Assembly (NCBI RefSeq): GCF_001625365.1
Contig: NZ_LJJF01000001.1
Span: 2,674,501-2,738,500, forward strand
Length of the DNA stretch: 64,000 bases
Source of the DNA: Streptomyces sp. MJM8645
Lineage (GTDB): Bacteria > Actinomycetota > Actinomycetes > Streptomycetales > Streptomycetaceae
Reading direction: 5' to 3'
Position 1 is the stretch's first letter. The number at the start of each line of letters is the position of its first letter. Under the pieces are notes generated by a model that did not search any database, was not told the origin of the DNA, and saw only the letters and a list, made by a program, of their open reading frames with translations. The translations under genes and the position numbers were made by a program. Positions 8,572 to 18,461 of this stretch are shown in pieces.

Positions 8572-9780
8572 TCAGCGGCCGCCCAGCTCCCGGAGCCGGG
8601 TCATGTCGATCATGCTGGTGTCGAAGAAGCTGGTCTCGTCCAGGCCCGGCTGCTGCTGCTGTTGCGGCACGGCAGGCGGGGCGGCGGGCTGCTGCGGGTA
8701 GGTGTAGGCGTCGTACTGCTGCGCGCCGTAACCCGGCTGCTGCTGGTGCGGATAGCCGTAGTCCCCGTGCTGCTGCTGGGCCGCGTAGTCCGGCTGCTGC
8801 TGCGGGTAGCCGTCCGCGGTGCCCTGCTGCTGGTGCCCCCACTGGGCACCGTACGGGTCGCCCTGGCCGGCCGGGTCGTAGCCGCCGGCGTACACCTCGG
8901 CGTACTGCCCCTGCTGCTGCCCGCCCTGCTGCTGGGCGGCCGCGTACTGGTCGACGCCGGGGGCCTGCCAGCCCGCCGCGGCCGGGGTCTGCTCCGGCCA
9001 GGTCTGCTGCTGCGGGACGTCCTCGCGGTACCAGGCGATGTCGTCGCCGTTGGCGTCGCCGTCGGTGGCGAAGCCGGCGGCCACCGCCTCGGCCCGCTCC
9101 TTGGCCTGCTGCGCCTCGTCGGCGGCGGCCAGGTAGGCGCCCAGCTCGTCGATCGGCCGCTTGCCGAGCAGCTTGTCGCGGCCCTTGCCGACGGCCTCCA
9201 GGGTGGCGCTGAGGACGTTCTCCAGCGTGGCGAGCTTCACATCGACGTACTCGTCGACCTCGGGGCTGGGGGTGATCCGCTGCGGCTGGAACTCCTCGCC
9301 GTCCGTCTCGCCGTCGAAGTCGGTCTCGAAGACGCTGGAGTCACCGCGCAGCTTGGTCCGGCCACGGCCGACGGCGCCGAGCGTCTTGGTCAGCACGACC
9401 TCGAAGTTGGCGAGCTTGCTGTCCACGTAGTCGTCGGCCTCGGCGCGCTTGGCCTCGACCTCGCCACGGGCCTCGGCGAGGATCCGGTCGGCCTCGGCCT
9501 GGGCCCGGCGGACCACCTCGGTGTCCGAGATCAGCGAGCCGCGCTCGGCGTGTGCACCCTGGATGATCCGGTCGGCCTCGGCCTGGGCCCCGGCCACCAC
9601 CTGCTCGTGGTCGGCCATCATCGACTGGGCCTGGGCGAGTTCGGCGGGCAGCTCCGCCTTGAGGGCGTTGAGCAGGCCGACCAGCTCGGCCCGGTTCACC
9701 ACGCAGGAGGCCGACATCGGCATCGAGCGGGCGTTCTCGACCGCCGCGACGATCTCGTCGACCTTGTTCTGCACGTCCAC
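8572..9780 (-). CDS. DivIVA/ATP-synthase-b-like coiled-coil cell-division protein with Gln/Tyr-rich tail (402 aa)
   Basis: GTG start giving VDVQNKVDEIVAAVENARSM. Residues about 40-150 are a charged Ala/Glu coiled coil (HEQVVAGAQAEADRIIQGA), the reason these proteins are often labelled ATP synthase F0 subunit b or DivIVA-like. Two similar segments, YVDSKLANFEVVLTKTL (near 117) and YVDVKLATLENVLSATL (near 175), form an internal duplication. Residues from about 250 are Gln/Tyr/Pro/Gly-rich. The actinobacterial relatives are septum-associated (SepIVA-like); that role is inference. The short end motif DTSMIDMTRLRELGGR is distinct from the tail. Confidence 0.8.
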   Translation of the reverse strand: MDVQNKVDEIVAAVENARSMPMSASCVVNRAELVGLLNALKAELPAELAQAQSMMADHEQVVAGAQAEADRIIQGAHAERGSLISDTEVVRRAQAEADRILAEARGEVEAKRAEADDYVDSKLANFEVVLTKTLGAVGRGRTKLRGDSSVFETDFDGETDGEEFQPQRITPSPEVDEYVDVKLATLENVLSATLEAVGKGRDKLLGKRPIDELGAYLAAADEAQQAKERAEAVAAGFATDGDANGDDIAWYREDVPQQQTWPEQTPAAAGWQAPGVDQYAAAQQQGGQQQGQYAEVYAGGYDPAGQGDPYGAQWGHQQQGTADGYPQQQPDYAAQQQHGDYGYPHQQQPGYGAQQYDAYTYPQQPAAPPAVPQQQQQPGLDETSFFDTSMIDMTRLRELGGR

Positions 9781-9987
9781 GGGGCTTCGTCTTTCCGTGT
9801 GCCGCCGACGGTCCGGCGGAGGCAGGCCCGACGCGGTGAACCTCACCGCAGGGGCAGGAATACAGACTGTACGGCCACCGCGCGGCGAGGTCACAACGCC
9901 CGAGCCGAACCGGTCGACCGGGCACCGGACAAGTCATGACGAACCGGCAGAAACGGACGGCCGCCCCGCAGCCACCGCCGCTCCCGC

Positions 9988-10479
9988 CTACTGCTGGGCC
10001 TTGCGCTCCGCGATCCGCTCGACCAGCCGCCGGTGCACCGTCTCCGGCAGCAGGTGGGAGACGTCCCCGCCGTACGAGGCGACCTCCTTGACCAGCGTCG
10101 AGGAGAGGAAGCTGTACGTCGGGGAGGTCGGCACGAACAGCGTCTCCACCCCGGACAGGCCGTGGTTCATCTGGGCCATCTGCAACTCGTAGTCGAAGTC
10201 GCTGACCGCGCGCAGGCCCTTGATGATCGCGGGGATCCCGCGCTCCCGGCAGAAGTCCACCAGCAGGCCGTGGTACGACTCGACCACCACGTTCCCGAAG
10301 TCCGCGGTGACCTCCTCGATCAGGCCGATCCGCTCCTCGACGCTGAACATGCCCTGCTTGTTGCGGTTGATCAGGACCGTGATGTGCACGACGTCGTACA
10401 GCTTCGAGGCCCGCCCGATGATGTCGAGATGACCGTTGGTGATCGGGTCGAACGAACCGGGACAGACGGCGCGGCGCAT
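9988..10479 (-). CDS. coaD: Phosphopantetheine adenylyltransferase
   Basis: Fourth step of coenzyme A synthesis: 4-phosphopantetheine + ATP to dephospho-CoA. The start MRRAVCPGSFDPITNGHLDII contains the nucleotidyltransferase (T/H)xGH motif. Near residue 88 is GLRAVSDFDYELQMAQMN, and the ISSTxxKE-like motif appears as LSSTLVKEVA. At 163 residues it is standard length. It is 49 bp downstream of rsmD, a widely conserved pair. Confidence 0.97.
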   Translation of the reverse strand: MRRAVCPGSFDPITNGHLDIIGRASKLYDVVHITVLINRNKQGMFSVEERIGLIEEVTADFGNVVVESYHGLLVDFCRERGIPAIIKGLRAVSDFDYELQMAQMNHGLSGVETLFVPTSPTYSFLSSTLVKEVASYGGDVSHLLPETVHRRLVERIAERKAQQ

Positions 10480-10528
10480 GGCGTGGGTGCTCCCTCGGGG
10501 GGTGACGGCTGCTGCGGGCCTCGGCCCG

Positions 10529-11113
<585 letters not shown>

Positions 11114-11160
11114 GGTGGGGAAAGGTCCTTTCGTCGCTGCCCGACCACGCTATACGGGTC

Positions 11161-11190
11161 GAGGCCCCACCGACGGATCGGTGGGGCCTC
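11161..11190 (-). terminator. Hairpin between the HTH gene and rsmD
   Basis: Perfect 13-bp stem GAGGCCCCACCGA / TCGGTGGGGCCTC with a 4-nt loop, 24 bp after the stop of the upstream minus-strand gene. Confidence 0.78.
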
Positions 11191-11213
11191 GGGGTCACGG
11201 CTCAGCTCGCCTT

Positions 11214-11747
11214 TCAGCTCGCCTCGGAGCCCGCCGGCGGGACCGGGGCGGCCGCGCCGAGCAGCGCCGGCGAGGCGTAGCGGGACCAGGACAGGCAGCC
11301 GTCGGGCGGGCAGAACTCGGGGCGGCGCGGGTCGTGCCCGAGCTCGCGCAGCTTGGTGCGGACGGAGTCGGGGGTGCGGCCGAAGCGGGCGGCGATCCGG
11401 GCGATGGTCTCGCCGTCGTGGAAGCGCCGGACCAGCTCCTCCTCGTGCTGCGGGACCCAGGGGGCGCCGTGGCCGGGGTACAGCTCGCGCAGCACGTCGC
11501 GGTCGGGGATGGGCTCGGAGACGTCGGCGACGATCGCCAGCGCCCGCAGCGCGCGGTTGAGCGCGATCCGCAGCGAGGCGACGTCCTCGACCGGCAGGCG
11601 GAGCTTGCCCGAGGCGAGCGGCTGGGCGGCCGCCCCCTCGCGCCAGCCGGTCAGGGTGAGGGTGACCTCGCGGTCGTCGTCGCTGGCGAGTTCGATCCGA
11701 AAGACCTTGTCGCCCAGCGGGAGCTCGTTGAGATGACGGAATGCCAT
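11214..11747 (-). CDS. Conserved protein with C-terminal helix-turn-helix (177 aa), function unknown
   Basis: ATG start MAFRHLNELPLGDKVFRIEL. The N-terminal half is beta-rich and probably a small ligand or interaction fold. Residues about 105-140 (HEEELVRRFHDGETIARIA then FGRTPDSVRTKLRELG) look like a resolvase/Myb-type helix-turn-helix. A Cys pair (FCPPDGC) and a hydrophobic Ala/Pro tail follow. I do not recognise a named family. The gene is monocistronic, flanked by recG upstream and a terminator downstream. Confidence 0.78.
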   Translation of the reverse strand: MAFRHLNELPLGDKVFRIELASDDDREVTLTLTGWREGAAAQPLASGKLRLPVEDVASLRIALNRALRALAIVADVSEPIPDRDVLRELYPGHGAPWVPQHEEELVRRFHDGETIARIAARFGRTPDSVRTKLRELGHDPRRPEFCPPDGCLSWSRYASPALLGAAAPVPPAGSEAS

Positions 11748-11852
11748 GGCAGGACCCCCAAATGTCGTGCCAGGTACGCACCTTGGGGGTGCGCCCTGAA
11801 CACCTTCATTCTCTCGCGGGGGTCTGACAATTCCGGGGCCGGCGGCGGCCGC

Positions 11853-14069
11853 TCAGCCCTTCTCCATGTAGGCCGCGCGGTCCTCGTCGAGCAGGCTCTC
11901 CAGCGCGGTGCGCAGCTCCGGGTGGGCGGCCAGCTCGCGGTCCTCGGCGACCAGCCGGGTGGCCTCCGTCCGGGCGGTGAGGATGACCTCCTCGTCCTCC
12001 AGCACCGAGAGCACCTTGAGCGAGGACTTCACCCCGGACTGCGCCTGGCCCAGCACGTCGCCCTCGCGGCGCTGTTCGAGGTCGATCCGGGACAGCTCGA
12101 AGCCGTCCAGGGTGCCGGCCACCGCGTCCAGCCGGGCCCGGGCGGCGCTGCCCGCGGGCATGTCGCTGACCAGCAGGCACAGGCCCGCGGCGCTGCCGCG
12201 GCCGACCCGGCCGCGCAACTGGTGGAGCTGGGAGACGCCGAAGCGGTCGGCGTCCATGATGACCATCGCGGTCGAGTTGGGGACGTTGACGCCGACCTCG
12301 ATGACGGTGGTGGCGACCAGCACGTCCACCTCGCCGGCCGTGAACCGGCGCATCACCTCGTCCTTGGCCTCCGGGGCCAGCCGGCCGTGCAGGATCTCCA
12401 CCCGCAGGCCCTGCAACGGCCCCCCGACCAGCTTCCCGGCGGTCTCCACCACCGAGAGCGGGGGCCGCCGTTCGTCGCTCCCGGCACCGGCGTCGGCGAC
12501 GTCCTCCAGGTCCTCCTCGGCCGCCTTCCGCTTCTTCTTCGGCTCGGCGGCGGGCTCCTCGTCCCCGATCCGGGGGCAGACCACGTACGCCTGGTGGCCC
12601 TTGGCGACCTCCTCGCGCACGCGCTCCCAGGCCCGGGTGAGGAAGTTGGGCTTCTCCAGCGCGGGGACGACGTGGGTGGAGATCGGCGAGCGGCCGGCCG
12701 GCAGCTGGTCGAGGACGGAGGTCTCCAAGTCCCCGAAGACGGTCATCGCGACGGTGCGCGGGATCGGGGTGGCGGTCATCACCAGCAGGTGCGGCGGCTG
12801 TTCGCCCTTGGCGCGCAGGGCGTCCCGCTGTTCGACGCCGAAGCGGTGCTGCTCGTCGACCACGACCAGGCCGAGGTCCTGGAACTGGACCTTGTCCTCG
12901 ATCAGCGCGTGGGTGCCGATGGCGATGCCCGCGTCGCCGCAGGCCATGTCGAGCAGCGCCTGGCGGCGGGCCGGGACGCCCATGGAGCCGGTCAGCAGCA
13001 CCACCCGGGTGCCGAGGTCGGAGCCGCCGAGCATGCCGCCCTCCGCCAGGTCGCCCATCATCTCGACGATCGAGCGGTGGTGCTGCTGGGCCAGCACCTC
13101 GGTGGGCGCGAGCAGCACCGCCTGGCCGTCCGCGTCGACCACGGCGAGCATGGCGCGCAGCGCGACCAGGGTCTTGCCGGAGCCGACCTCGCCCTGGAGC
13201 AGCCGGTGCATCGGGTGCTCGCTCGCGAGGTCGGCGGCGATCTCGGCGGACACCTTCTGCTGGCCCTCGGTGAGGGTGAACGGCAGCCGGGCGTCGAAGG
13301 CGTCCAGCAGGCCGCCCGCGCGGGCCCGGCGCGGGACGGCGGGCAGTGCGGACTCGGCGGCCCGGCGCTGGGCCAGGGCGACCTGGAGGACGAAGGCCTC
13401 GTCCCAGCGCAGCCGGCTCTGGGCGAGCTCGCGGTCGGCCTGGCCGCGCGGGCGGTGGATCAGCTCCAGCGCCTCGGGCAGCGGGATCAGCCCGTGCCGC
13501 TCGCGCAGTTCGGCGGGCAGTGGCTCGCCGACGTCGCCCAGGTGCTTGGTGAGGGCCGTCTCGATGCAGATCGACAGCTTCCAGCTGGGCATCTGCGCGC
13601 TGGCGCCGTAGACCGGGATGAGCCGGCCGGCGAACTGCCGGGCGGCGTCCGACCCGGCCTCCTCGTCGAGCAGCTGGTAGTCCGGCGAGACCAGCTGACG
13701 GCTGCGGTTGAAGACGCCGACCTTGCCCGCGAACAGGCCCTGGGCGCCGGACTTGAGCTCCTTCTGCCGCCAGCCCTGGTTGAAGAAGACCAGCGAGAGC
13801 CGGCTGCGGCCGTCGGTGACGACGACCTCCAGCCGGTCGCCCTTGCGGCCGCGGAACGGGATCAGGGTGACCTTCTCGATCCGGGCCAGCACGGTGACGT
13901 GCTCGTCGATCTCCAGCTCGTCCAGGCTGGTGAGCTGGCCGCGTTCGACGTAGCGGCGCGGATAGTGGTGCAGCAGGTCCCCGACCGTGCGCAGCTTGAG
14001 GCTGTCGGCGAGCACCTTCGCGGTGCGGTCGCCGACGAGTTTGGTCAGTGGTTCATCGAGAGCGCCCAT
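11853..14069 (-). CDS. recG: ATP-dependent DNA helicase RecG
   Basis: Branch-migration helicase that rescues stalled forks and processes Holliday junctions. The 738 residues begin MGALDEPLTKLVGDRTAKVL. The wedge/OB region (VTLIPFRGRKGDRLEVVVTD) is at about 70-110, Walker A LLQGEVGSGKTLVAL near 290, DEQH box VVVDEQHRFGVEQR near 405, TATPIPRT near 430, and motif VI QLRGRVGRGS near 620. Between the RecA lobes, about residues 505-540, is a charged insertion (EPKKKRKAAEEDLEDV) that looks lineage-specific. It follows the DhaL-type gene by 51 bp. Confidence 0.97.
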   Translation of the reverse strand: MGALDEPLTKLVGDRTAKVLADSLKLRTVGDLLHHYPRRYVERGQLTSLDELEIDEHVTVLARIEKVTLIPFRGRKGDRLEVVVTDGRSRLSLVFFNQGWRQKELKSGAQGLFAGKVGVFNRSRQLVSPDYQLLDEEAGSDAARQFAGRLIPVYGASAQMPSWKLSICIETALTKHLGDVGEPLPAELRERHGLIPLPEALELIHRPRGQADRELAQSRLRWDEAFVLQVALAQRRAAESALPAVPRRARAGGLLDAFDARLPFTLTEGQQKVSAEIAADLASEHPMHRLLQGEVGSGKTLVALRAMLAVVDADGQAVLLAPTEVLAQQHHRSIVEMMGDLAEGGMLGGSDLGTRVVLLTGSMGVPARRQALLDMACGDAGIAIGTHALIEDKVQFQDLGLVVVDEQHRFGVEQRDALRAKGEQPPHLLVMTATPIPRTVAMTVFGDLETSVLDQLPAGRSPISTHVVPALEKPNFLTRAWERVREEVAKGHQAYVVCPRIGDEEPAAEPKKKRKAAEEDLEDVADAGAGSDERRPPLSVVETAGKLVGGPLQGLRVEILHGRLAPEAKDEVMRRFTAGEVDVLVATTVIEVGVNVPNSTAMVIMDADRFGVSQLHQLRGRVGRGSAAGLCLLVSDMPAGSAARARLDAVAGTLDGFELSRIDLEQRREGDVLGQAQSGVKSSLKVLSVLEDEEVILTARTEATRLVAEDRELAAHPELRTALESLLDEDRAAYMEKG

Positions 14070-14120
14070 CAGGCCCCTGTCTACACCACGGGGCCGACAT
14101 TCCGGGCCCCACGGCGTGCC

Positions 14121-15752
14121 CTACTCCACCCCGATGAGCAGCGGCGCGGACTCCTGGCCGCCGTGGAAGACCACCGCGTCGACCTCGGGCCGCCGGTGCC
14201 GGGCGTGCGCCACCAGGCAGTCGGCGAGCGCCTCGTCGGCGCCCTCGCCGAGGACCAGGGTGACGAGTTCGCCGCCCGCGCCGAGCATCCGGTCCAGCAC
14301 GCTCGCCCCGACCTCGGCCAGCCCGGTGCCGATCACCGCGACGTCGCCGTCGATCAGGCCGAGCACGTCCCCGGCCTGGCAGACCCCGGCCATCGTCCAG
14401 GACTCCCCCTCGGCCACGGCGAGTTCGGCGTACCGGGTGGCGCCGGCCGCGGAGGTCATGGCGACCACGTCCTCGTCGAAGCGGCGGCCGCCCTCGTGCA
14501 CCGCGAGCGCCGCCAGGCCCTGCACCGGCGAGCGGGTCGGCAGCACGGCGATCCGCACGCCCTCCTCGCGCAGCTGGTCGGCGGCGGCCCCGGCCGCGGC
14601 GCGCAGTTCGGGGTCGTTGAGCAGCAGGACGACCTCGCGGGCGGCCGAGCGGCGCACGGCGGCGGCGAGTTCGGCACTGGCCGGCGGGCGGTCCGGGTCG
14701 GCGTGCAGGGCGACGGCGCCGGCCTGCTCGCACAGCTCGGCCAGCCCCCCGCCGGACACCACGCAGAGCACCGCGCGGGCCCGTTCCCGGCGTTCGCCGC
14801 GCTCGGCGGCGCTGCCGGCCCGGGCGGCGGCCTCGGCGAAGTGCGTGATCCGGATCTGGTGCGGCCGTCCGGCCTCGACCCCGGCCTCGACGGCGGCGCC
14901 CGCGTCGTCCACGTGGACGTGCACGTTCCACAGGCCGTCGCCGCCGCCGACCACCAGGGAGTCGCCGAGCGCGCCGAGCCGCTCGCGCAGCGCGGGCAGG
15001 GCCTCGTCGGGCGCGTCGAGCAGGTAGATCACCTCGAACGCGGGGTGGCCGGGGCCCGGCGGCCTCAGGTGCACCGCACAGCTCTCGACCGCCCGGACGT
15101 CCCCGCGCAGTGCGACCGGGCCCATCGGCTGCTGCCCGGCGACGGCGTCGGCGAGCGCGCCGAGCACGGCGACCAGGCCGCGCCCGCCGGCGTCCACGAC
15201 CCCGTTCTCGGCCAGCACGGCGAGCTGTTCGGGGGTGTGCCGCAGTGCGTCCCGGGCGGCCCGGTAGGCGGTGTCGGCGACCTGCGCGAGCCCGTCCCCG
15301 GCCCGGACGGCCTCCCGGGCCGCGACCCGGGCGACGGTCAGCAGGGTGCCCTCGACGGGCTCCGCGACGGCCTGGTAGGCGGAGTCGGCGGCCCGTTGCA
15401 GGGCGGCCCGCAGCTGGTCGGCGCCGCCGCCCTCGGCGAGCGTCTCGGCGGTGCCGCGCAGCCACTGGGCGAGGATCACCCCGGAGTTGCCGCGGGCGCC
15501 GACCAGCGCGCCGCGGGCCATCGCCCGTGCGGTGTCGGCCAGGCCGGGGGCCGGGTCGGCGGCGGGGTCGGCGAAGCGGCTCTCCACCTCGGCGGCGGCG
15601 GACTCGACGGTCAGGTAGAGGTTGGTGCCGGTGTCGCCGTCCGGGACGGGATAGACGTTGAGCGCGTCGATCTCCTCGCGGGCCTGGCCGAGCGCACGCA
15701 GGGCGAGCTGGCACCAGGTGCGCACGGCCGGGGCGTCGAGCGTGTGCAGCAC
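14121..15752 (-). CDS. DAK2/DhaL-domain kinase (FakA-like)
   Basis: GTG start at 15752 is set by a strong GGAGGAG site; the longer frame upstream is not coding. The 543 residues start VLHTLDAPAVRTWC, followed by the DhaL nucleotide-binding signature LNVYPVPDGDTGTNLYLTVE (near 30-50), GARGNSGVILAQWLRG near 90, and a C-terminal DegV/FakA-like half ending VFHGGQESAPLLIGVE. In Firmicutes the homologue phosphorylates fatty acids delivered by FakB. The actinobacterial substrate is not certain. The recG neighbour is typical for this family. Confidence 0.88.
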   Translation of the reverse strand: MLHTLDAPAVRTWCQLALRALGQAREEIDALNVYPVPDGDTGTNLYLTVESAAAEVESRFADPAADPAPGLADTARAMARGALVGARGNSGVILAQWLRGTAETLAEGGGADQLRAALQRAADSAYQAVAEPVEGTLLTVARVAAREAVRAGDGLAQVADTAYRAARDALRHTPEQLAVLAENGVVDAGGRGLVAVLGALADAVAGQQPMGPVALRGDVRAVESCAVHLRPPGPGHPAFEVIYLLDAPDEALPALRERLGALGDSLVVGGGDGLWNVHVHVDDAGAAVEAGVEAGRPHQIRITHFAEAAARAGSAAERGERRERARAVLCVVSGGGLAELCEQAGAVALHADPDRPPASAELAAAVRRSAAREVVLLLNDPELRAAAGAAADQLREEGVRIAVLPTRSPVQGLAALAVHEGGRRFDEDVVAMTSAAGATRYAELAVAEGESWTMAGVCQAGDVLGLIDGDVAVIGTGLAEVGASVLDRMLGAGGELVTLVLGEGADEALADCLVAHARHRRPEVDAVVFHGGQESAPLLIGVE

Positions 15753-15904
15753 CAGGTCTCCTCCGGGTGGGACGCCGCGACGGCCTGCGGGGCAGCAGCA
15801 CGGCCAAGGCCGCGGCGAGGGGTGATACCGGCAGGTTATCGGGGGCCGGGGAGGGTCGCCCGGACCGGCGACCGGAGCGATCACCCTGCCGGACATGGTA
15901 GTTT

Positions 15905-15932
15905 CGTTGAACCGGAACAGGCGTTGTATGCT
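15905..15932 (+). promoter_or_regulatory. Candidate promoter of rpmB
   Basis: CGTTGA at 15905-15910, a 16-bp spacer, then TATGCT at 15927-15932. This would give a leader of about 110 nt before the rpmB start. Confidence 0.4.
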
Positions 15933-15941
15933 CTTCCGGTT

Positions 15942-16009
15942 GCCTGGAACAATCCAGGCTCACCCCTCGGTCCGGTCAGGTTCACGCGAGTGCTCCGCTG
16001 GTCCAGCGG
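15942..16009 (+). other. Two hairpins in the rpmB leader
   Basis: GCCTGGA/TCCAGGC (15942-15959, loop ACAA) and CCGCTGG/CCAGCGG (15995-16009, one-base centre) would form in the 5' leader of the L28 mRNA. Neither has a U tract. They could be autoregulatory or simply structural. Confidence 0.4.
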
Positions 16010-16051
16010 GGTTGTCGAACGTAAATGATCTGAAGTCTTGGAGTGACTCCT

Positions 16052-16237
16052 GTGGCTGCCAACTGCGACGTCTGCGGCAAGGGGCCGGGCTTCGGCAACA
16101 GCATCTCCCACTCGCACCGCCGTACCCCCCGTCGTTGGAACCCCAACATTCAGACGGTGCGCGCTGTGATTGGGCGGACGCCGAAGCGGCTCAACGTCTG
16201 CACCTCGTGCATCAAGGCCGGTAAGGTCTCGCGCTGA
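16052..16237 (+). CDS. rpmB: 50S ribosomal protein L28
   Basis: 61 residues from a GTG start ([19 protein letters not shown]); the in-frame GTG nine bases earlier is less likely because family members start at this Ala-Ala-Asn. Two Cys pairs, CDVC and CTSC, mark the zinc-binding form. It is transcribed alone, divergent from the DhaL-type gene, with a clear terminator. Confidence 0.97.
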   Translation: MAANCDVCGKGPGFGNSISHSHRRTPRRWNPNIQTVRAVIGRTPKRLNVCTSCIKAGKVSR

Positions 16238-16263
16238 CGCGCAGACCGGCATGCCGGTCCTCC

Positions 16264-16301
16264 AGTGAAGCCGGTTCATCCTCGGATGAACCGGCTTCAC
16301 T
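16264..16301 (+). terminator. Intrinsic terminator of rpmB
   Basis: Perfect 17-bp stem (AGTGAAGCCGGTTCATC on the 5' arm), loop CTCG, followed by GTTTTT. It is one of the best terminators in the window, 26 bp after the rpmB stop. Confidence 0.93.
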
Positions 16302-16383
16302 GTTTTTCCTGCCGCGCTTTCCGGCCGCCGTTTTCCCGCCGCTGTTGTCCCACCGCACCCGTGTTTCCCGCCACACCCGTGGT

Positions 16384-16411
16384 GGTGGGCGGGCCCGGGG
16401 GCCCGCCCACC
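16384..16411 (-). terminator. Hairpin after thiD
   Basis: GGTGGGCGGGCCC / GGGCCCGCCCACC with a 2-base centre, 8 bp past the thiD stop on the minus strand. It faces the rpmB terminator. Confidence 0.6.
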
Positions 16412-16418
16412 GGCCGGG

Positions 16419-17216
16419 TCAGCGCCAGCGCCAGGCGTGGTCGACCGGGCCGATCCCGGCGCCGAGCGCGAAGCCGCCGGCGATCGCGCCGGTGATGTAC
16501 GCCTTGGCCGAGCCGACCGCCTCCGGCAGCGACTCGCCCTTGGCCAGCCCGGCCGCGATCGCGCTGGCCAGGGTGCACCCGGTGCCGTGGGTGTGCCGGT
16601 TGTCGTAGCGCGGCGCCCGGTACCAGTGCACCTCGCCGGGCCCGCCGTAGAGCAGGTCCGCGGCCTCGCCCTCCAGGTGGCCGCCCTTGACCAGCGCCCA
16701 GCGCGGCCCGAGGTCGAGCAACGCCTTGGCGGCGTCCAGCATCTGCCCCTCGCCCTCGACGGTCCGGCCGGTGAGCTGGGTCACTTCGTGCAGGTTGGGG
16801 GTGGCCAGGGTGGCGACCGGCAGCAGCCGCTCGCGGACGGTGGCGACGGCCTCGGCGGCCAGCAGGGCGTCCCCGTGCTTGGAGACGCCGACCGGGTCGA
16901 CGACCACCGGGGCGTCCACCCCGGCCAGCAGTTCGGAGACGGTCTCGACCAGTTCGATCGAGGCGAGCATGCCGGTCTTCACGGCCTGCACCCCGATGTC
17001 GTCGACCACACTGCGGAACTGCGCCCGGACGGCCTCGGCGGGCAGCTCCCAGTAGCCCTGGACGCCGAGCGAGTTCTGCGCGGTGACGGCGGTGATCACG
17101 CTCATGCCGTGGACGCCGAGGGCGAGCATCGCCTTGAGGTCGGCCTGGATGCCGGCGCCACCGCCGGAGTCGGAGCCGGCGACGGTGAGCACGCGGGGAG
17201 GGGCAGTCGAAACCAT
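16419..17216 (-). CDS. thiD: Hydroxymethylpyrimidine/phosphomethylpyrimidine kinase
   Basis: Thiamine synthesis: two successive phosphorylations of HMP. 265 residues; ribokinase fold with [20 protein letters not shown] at the start, [16 protein letters not shown] near 98 and the anion-hole motif [18 protein letters not shown] near 212. It is preceded by pfkA with a 23-bp gap and further by thiL, so thiamine genes bracket a glycolytic gene. Confidence 0.96.
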   Translation of the reverse strand: MVSTAPPRVLTVAGSDSGGGAGIQADLKAMLALGVHGMSVITAVTAQNSLGVQGYWELPAEAVRAQFRSVVDDIGVQAVKTGMLASIELVETVSELLAGVDAPVVVDPVGVSKHGDALLAAEAVATVRERLLPVATLATPNLHEVTQLTGRTVEGEGQMLDAAKALLDLGPRWALVKGGHLEGEAADLLYGGPGEVHWYRAPRYDNRHTHGTGCTLASAIAAGLAKGESLPEAVGSAKAYITGAIAGGFALGAGIGPVDHAWRWR

Positions 17217-17239
17217 GAGGTCAACCTACCTGCGCGCGT

Positions 17240-18265
17240 TCAGAGCACGGCCTCGGACTCCACCCAGCGGTCCTCCGGCACCGTCTTCAGCCGGGTCACC
17301 GCGTCGGCGATCGGCACCAGCTCGATCCCGGTCCGGCGCAGCGCGGTGAAGTGGCCGAACGCGCCCTGGTGGACGGCCTCGACGGCGTGCCAGCCGAAGC
17401 GGGTGGCGAGCACGCGGTCCCGGGCGGTCGGGGTGCCGCCGCGCTGGGTGTGCCCGAGGATGACCGGGCGGGCCTCCTTGCCGAGCAGGTTCTCCAGTTC
17501 GTGGGCGAGCCGGTTGCCGATCCCGCCGAAGGTCCGGTGGCCGTACTGGTCGACCTCGCCGTGGTCGAAGCGCATGGTGCCGGGCATCGGGGCGGCGCCC
17601 TCCGCGACGGCGATGATGGCGAACTTCTTGCCGCGGTCGAAGCGGTCGTCGACCATCCGGGCCACCGCCTCGATGTCGAAGGGCTTCTCCGGGATGAGGA
17701 TGCCGTGCGCGCCGCCGGCCATGCCCGCGGTGAGGGTGATCCAGCCGGTGTGACGACCCATCAACTCGACGACCATGACGCGCTGGTGGGATTCCGCGGT
17801 GGTCTTGAGCCGGTCGATCGCCTCGGTCGCGACGTGCACCGCGGTGTCGAAGCCGAAGGTGGCGTCGGTGGCGTTGATGTCGTTGTCGATGGTCTTGGGC
17901 ACCCCGACGACCGGCAGTCCGGCGTCGCTGAACAGCCTGGCGGCGGTCAGCGTGCCCTCGCCGCCGATCGCGATGAGCGCGTCGATGCCGATGTCCCGGG
18001 CCAGCGTCTTCGCGTTCTCCACCGCCCAGGAGATCCGCTCGCGCTGCACCCGGGCGGAGCCCAGGACGGTGCCGCCGAGGGTGAGCAGGCCGGTGACGTC
18101 GTCGTGCGAGACCGGCCGGGTGCGGCCTTCGATCAGGCCGAGGAAGCCGTCCAGGATGCCGACGATCTCGTCGCCGTGCACGTCCGTGCCCCGGTGCACG
18201 ACGGAGCGGATCACCGCGTTGAGGCCGGGGCAGTCGCCGCCGCTGGTCAGTACACCGATACGCAT
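17240..18265 (-). CDS. pfkA: ATP-dependent 6-phosphofructokinase
   Basis: Fructose 6-phosphate + ATP to fructose 1,6-bisphosphate. 341 residues; MRIGVLTSGGDCPGLNAVIR start, GGEGTLTAARL near 103, the active-site motif PKTIDNDINATDATFGFDTA near 123-142, and VELMGRHTGWITL near 163. The Gly after Glu in GGEGT points to ATP rather than pyrophosphate use, while the Lys in PKTIDND is typical of actinobacterial enzymes. Its position between thiL and thiD is unusual compared with the model S. coelicolor order as I remember it. Confidence 0.95.
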   Translation of the reverse strand: MRIGVLTSGGDCPGLNAVIRSVVHRGTDVHGDEIVGILDGFLGLIEGRTRPVSHDDVTGLLTLGGTVLGSARVQRERISWAVENAKTLARDIGIDALIAIGGEGTLTAARLFSDAGLPVVGVPKTIDNDINATDATFGFDTAVHVATEAIDRLKTTAESHQRVMVVELMGRHTGWITLTAGMAGGAHGILIPEKPFDIEAVARMVDDRFDRGKKFAIIAVAEGAAPMPGTMRFDHGEVDQYGHRTFGGIGNRLAHELENLLGKEARPVILGHTQRGGTPTARDRVLATRFGWHAVEAVHQGAFGHFTALRRTGIELVPIADAVTRLKTVPEDRWVESEAVL

Positions 18266-18461
18266 GACTGGGTGCGCTCCCGCTCGCAGTGGTTCAGACC
18301 ACCCACACCAGACGGCGGGCGGGCTCGGTTGTCGCCAGCCTACGCAAAACGGACCCGCGAAGCCCGTGCGCCGCGAGTGCGGGGGTCACGCGCCGCCCGC
18401 CGCGCGCCGGTGTCCGGGGGTCACCCGCCGTGTGCCGTACGACAATCGGCGCGGCCGCCCG

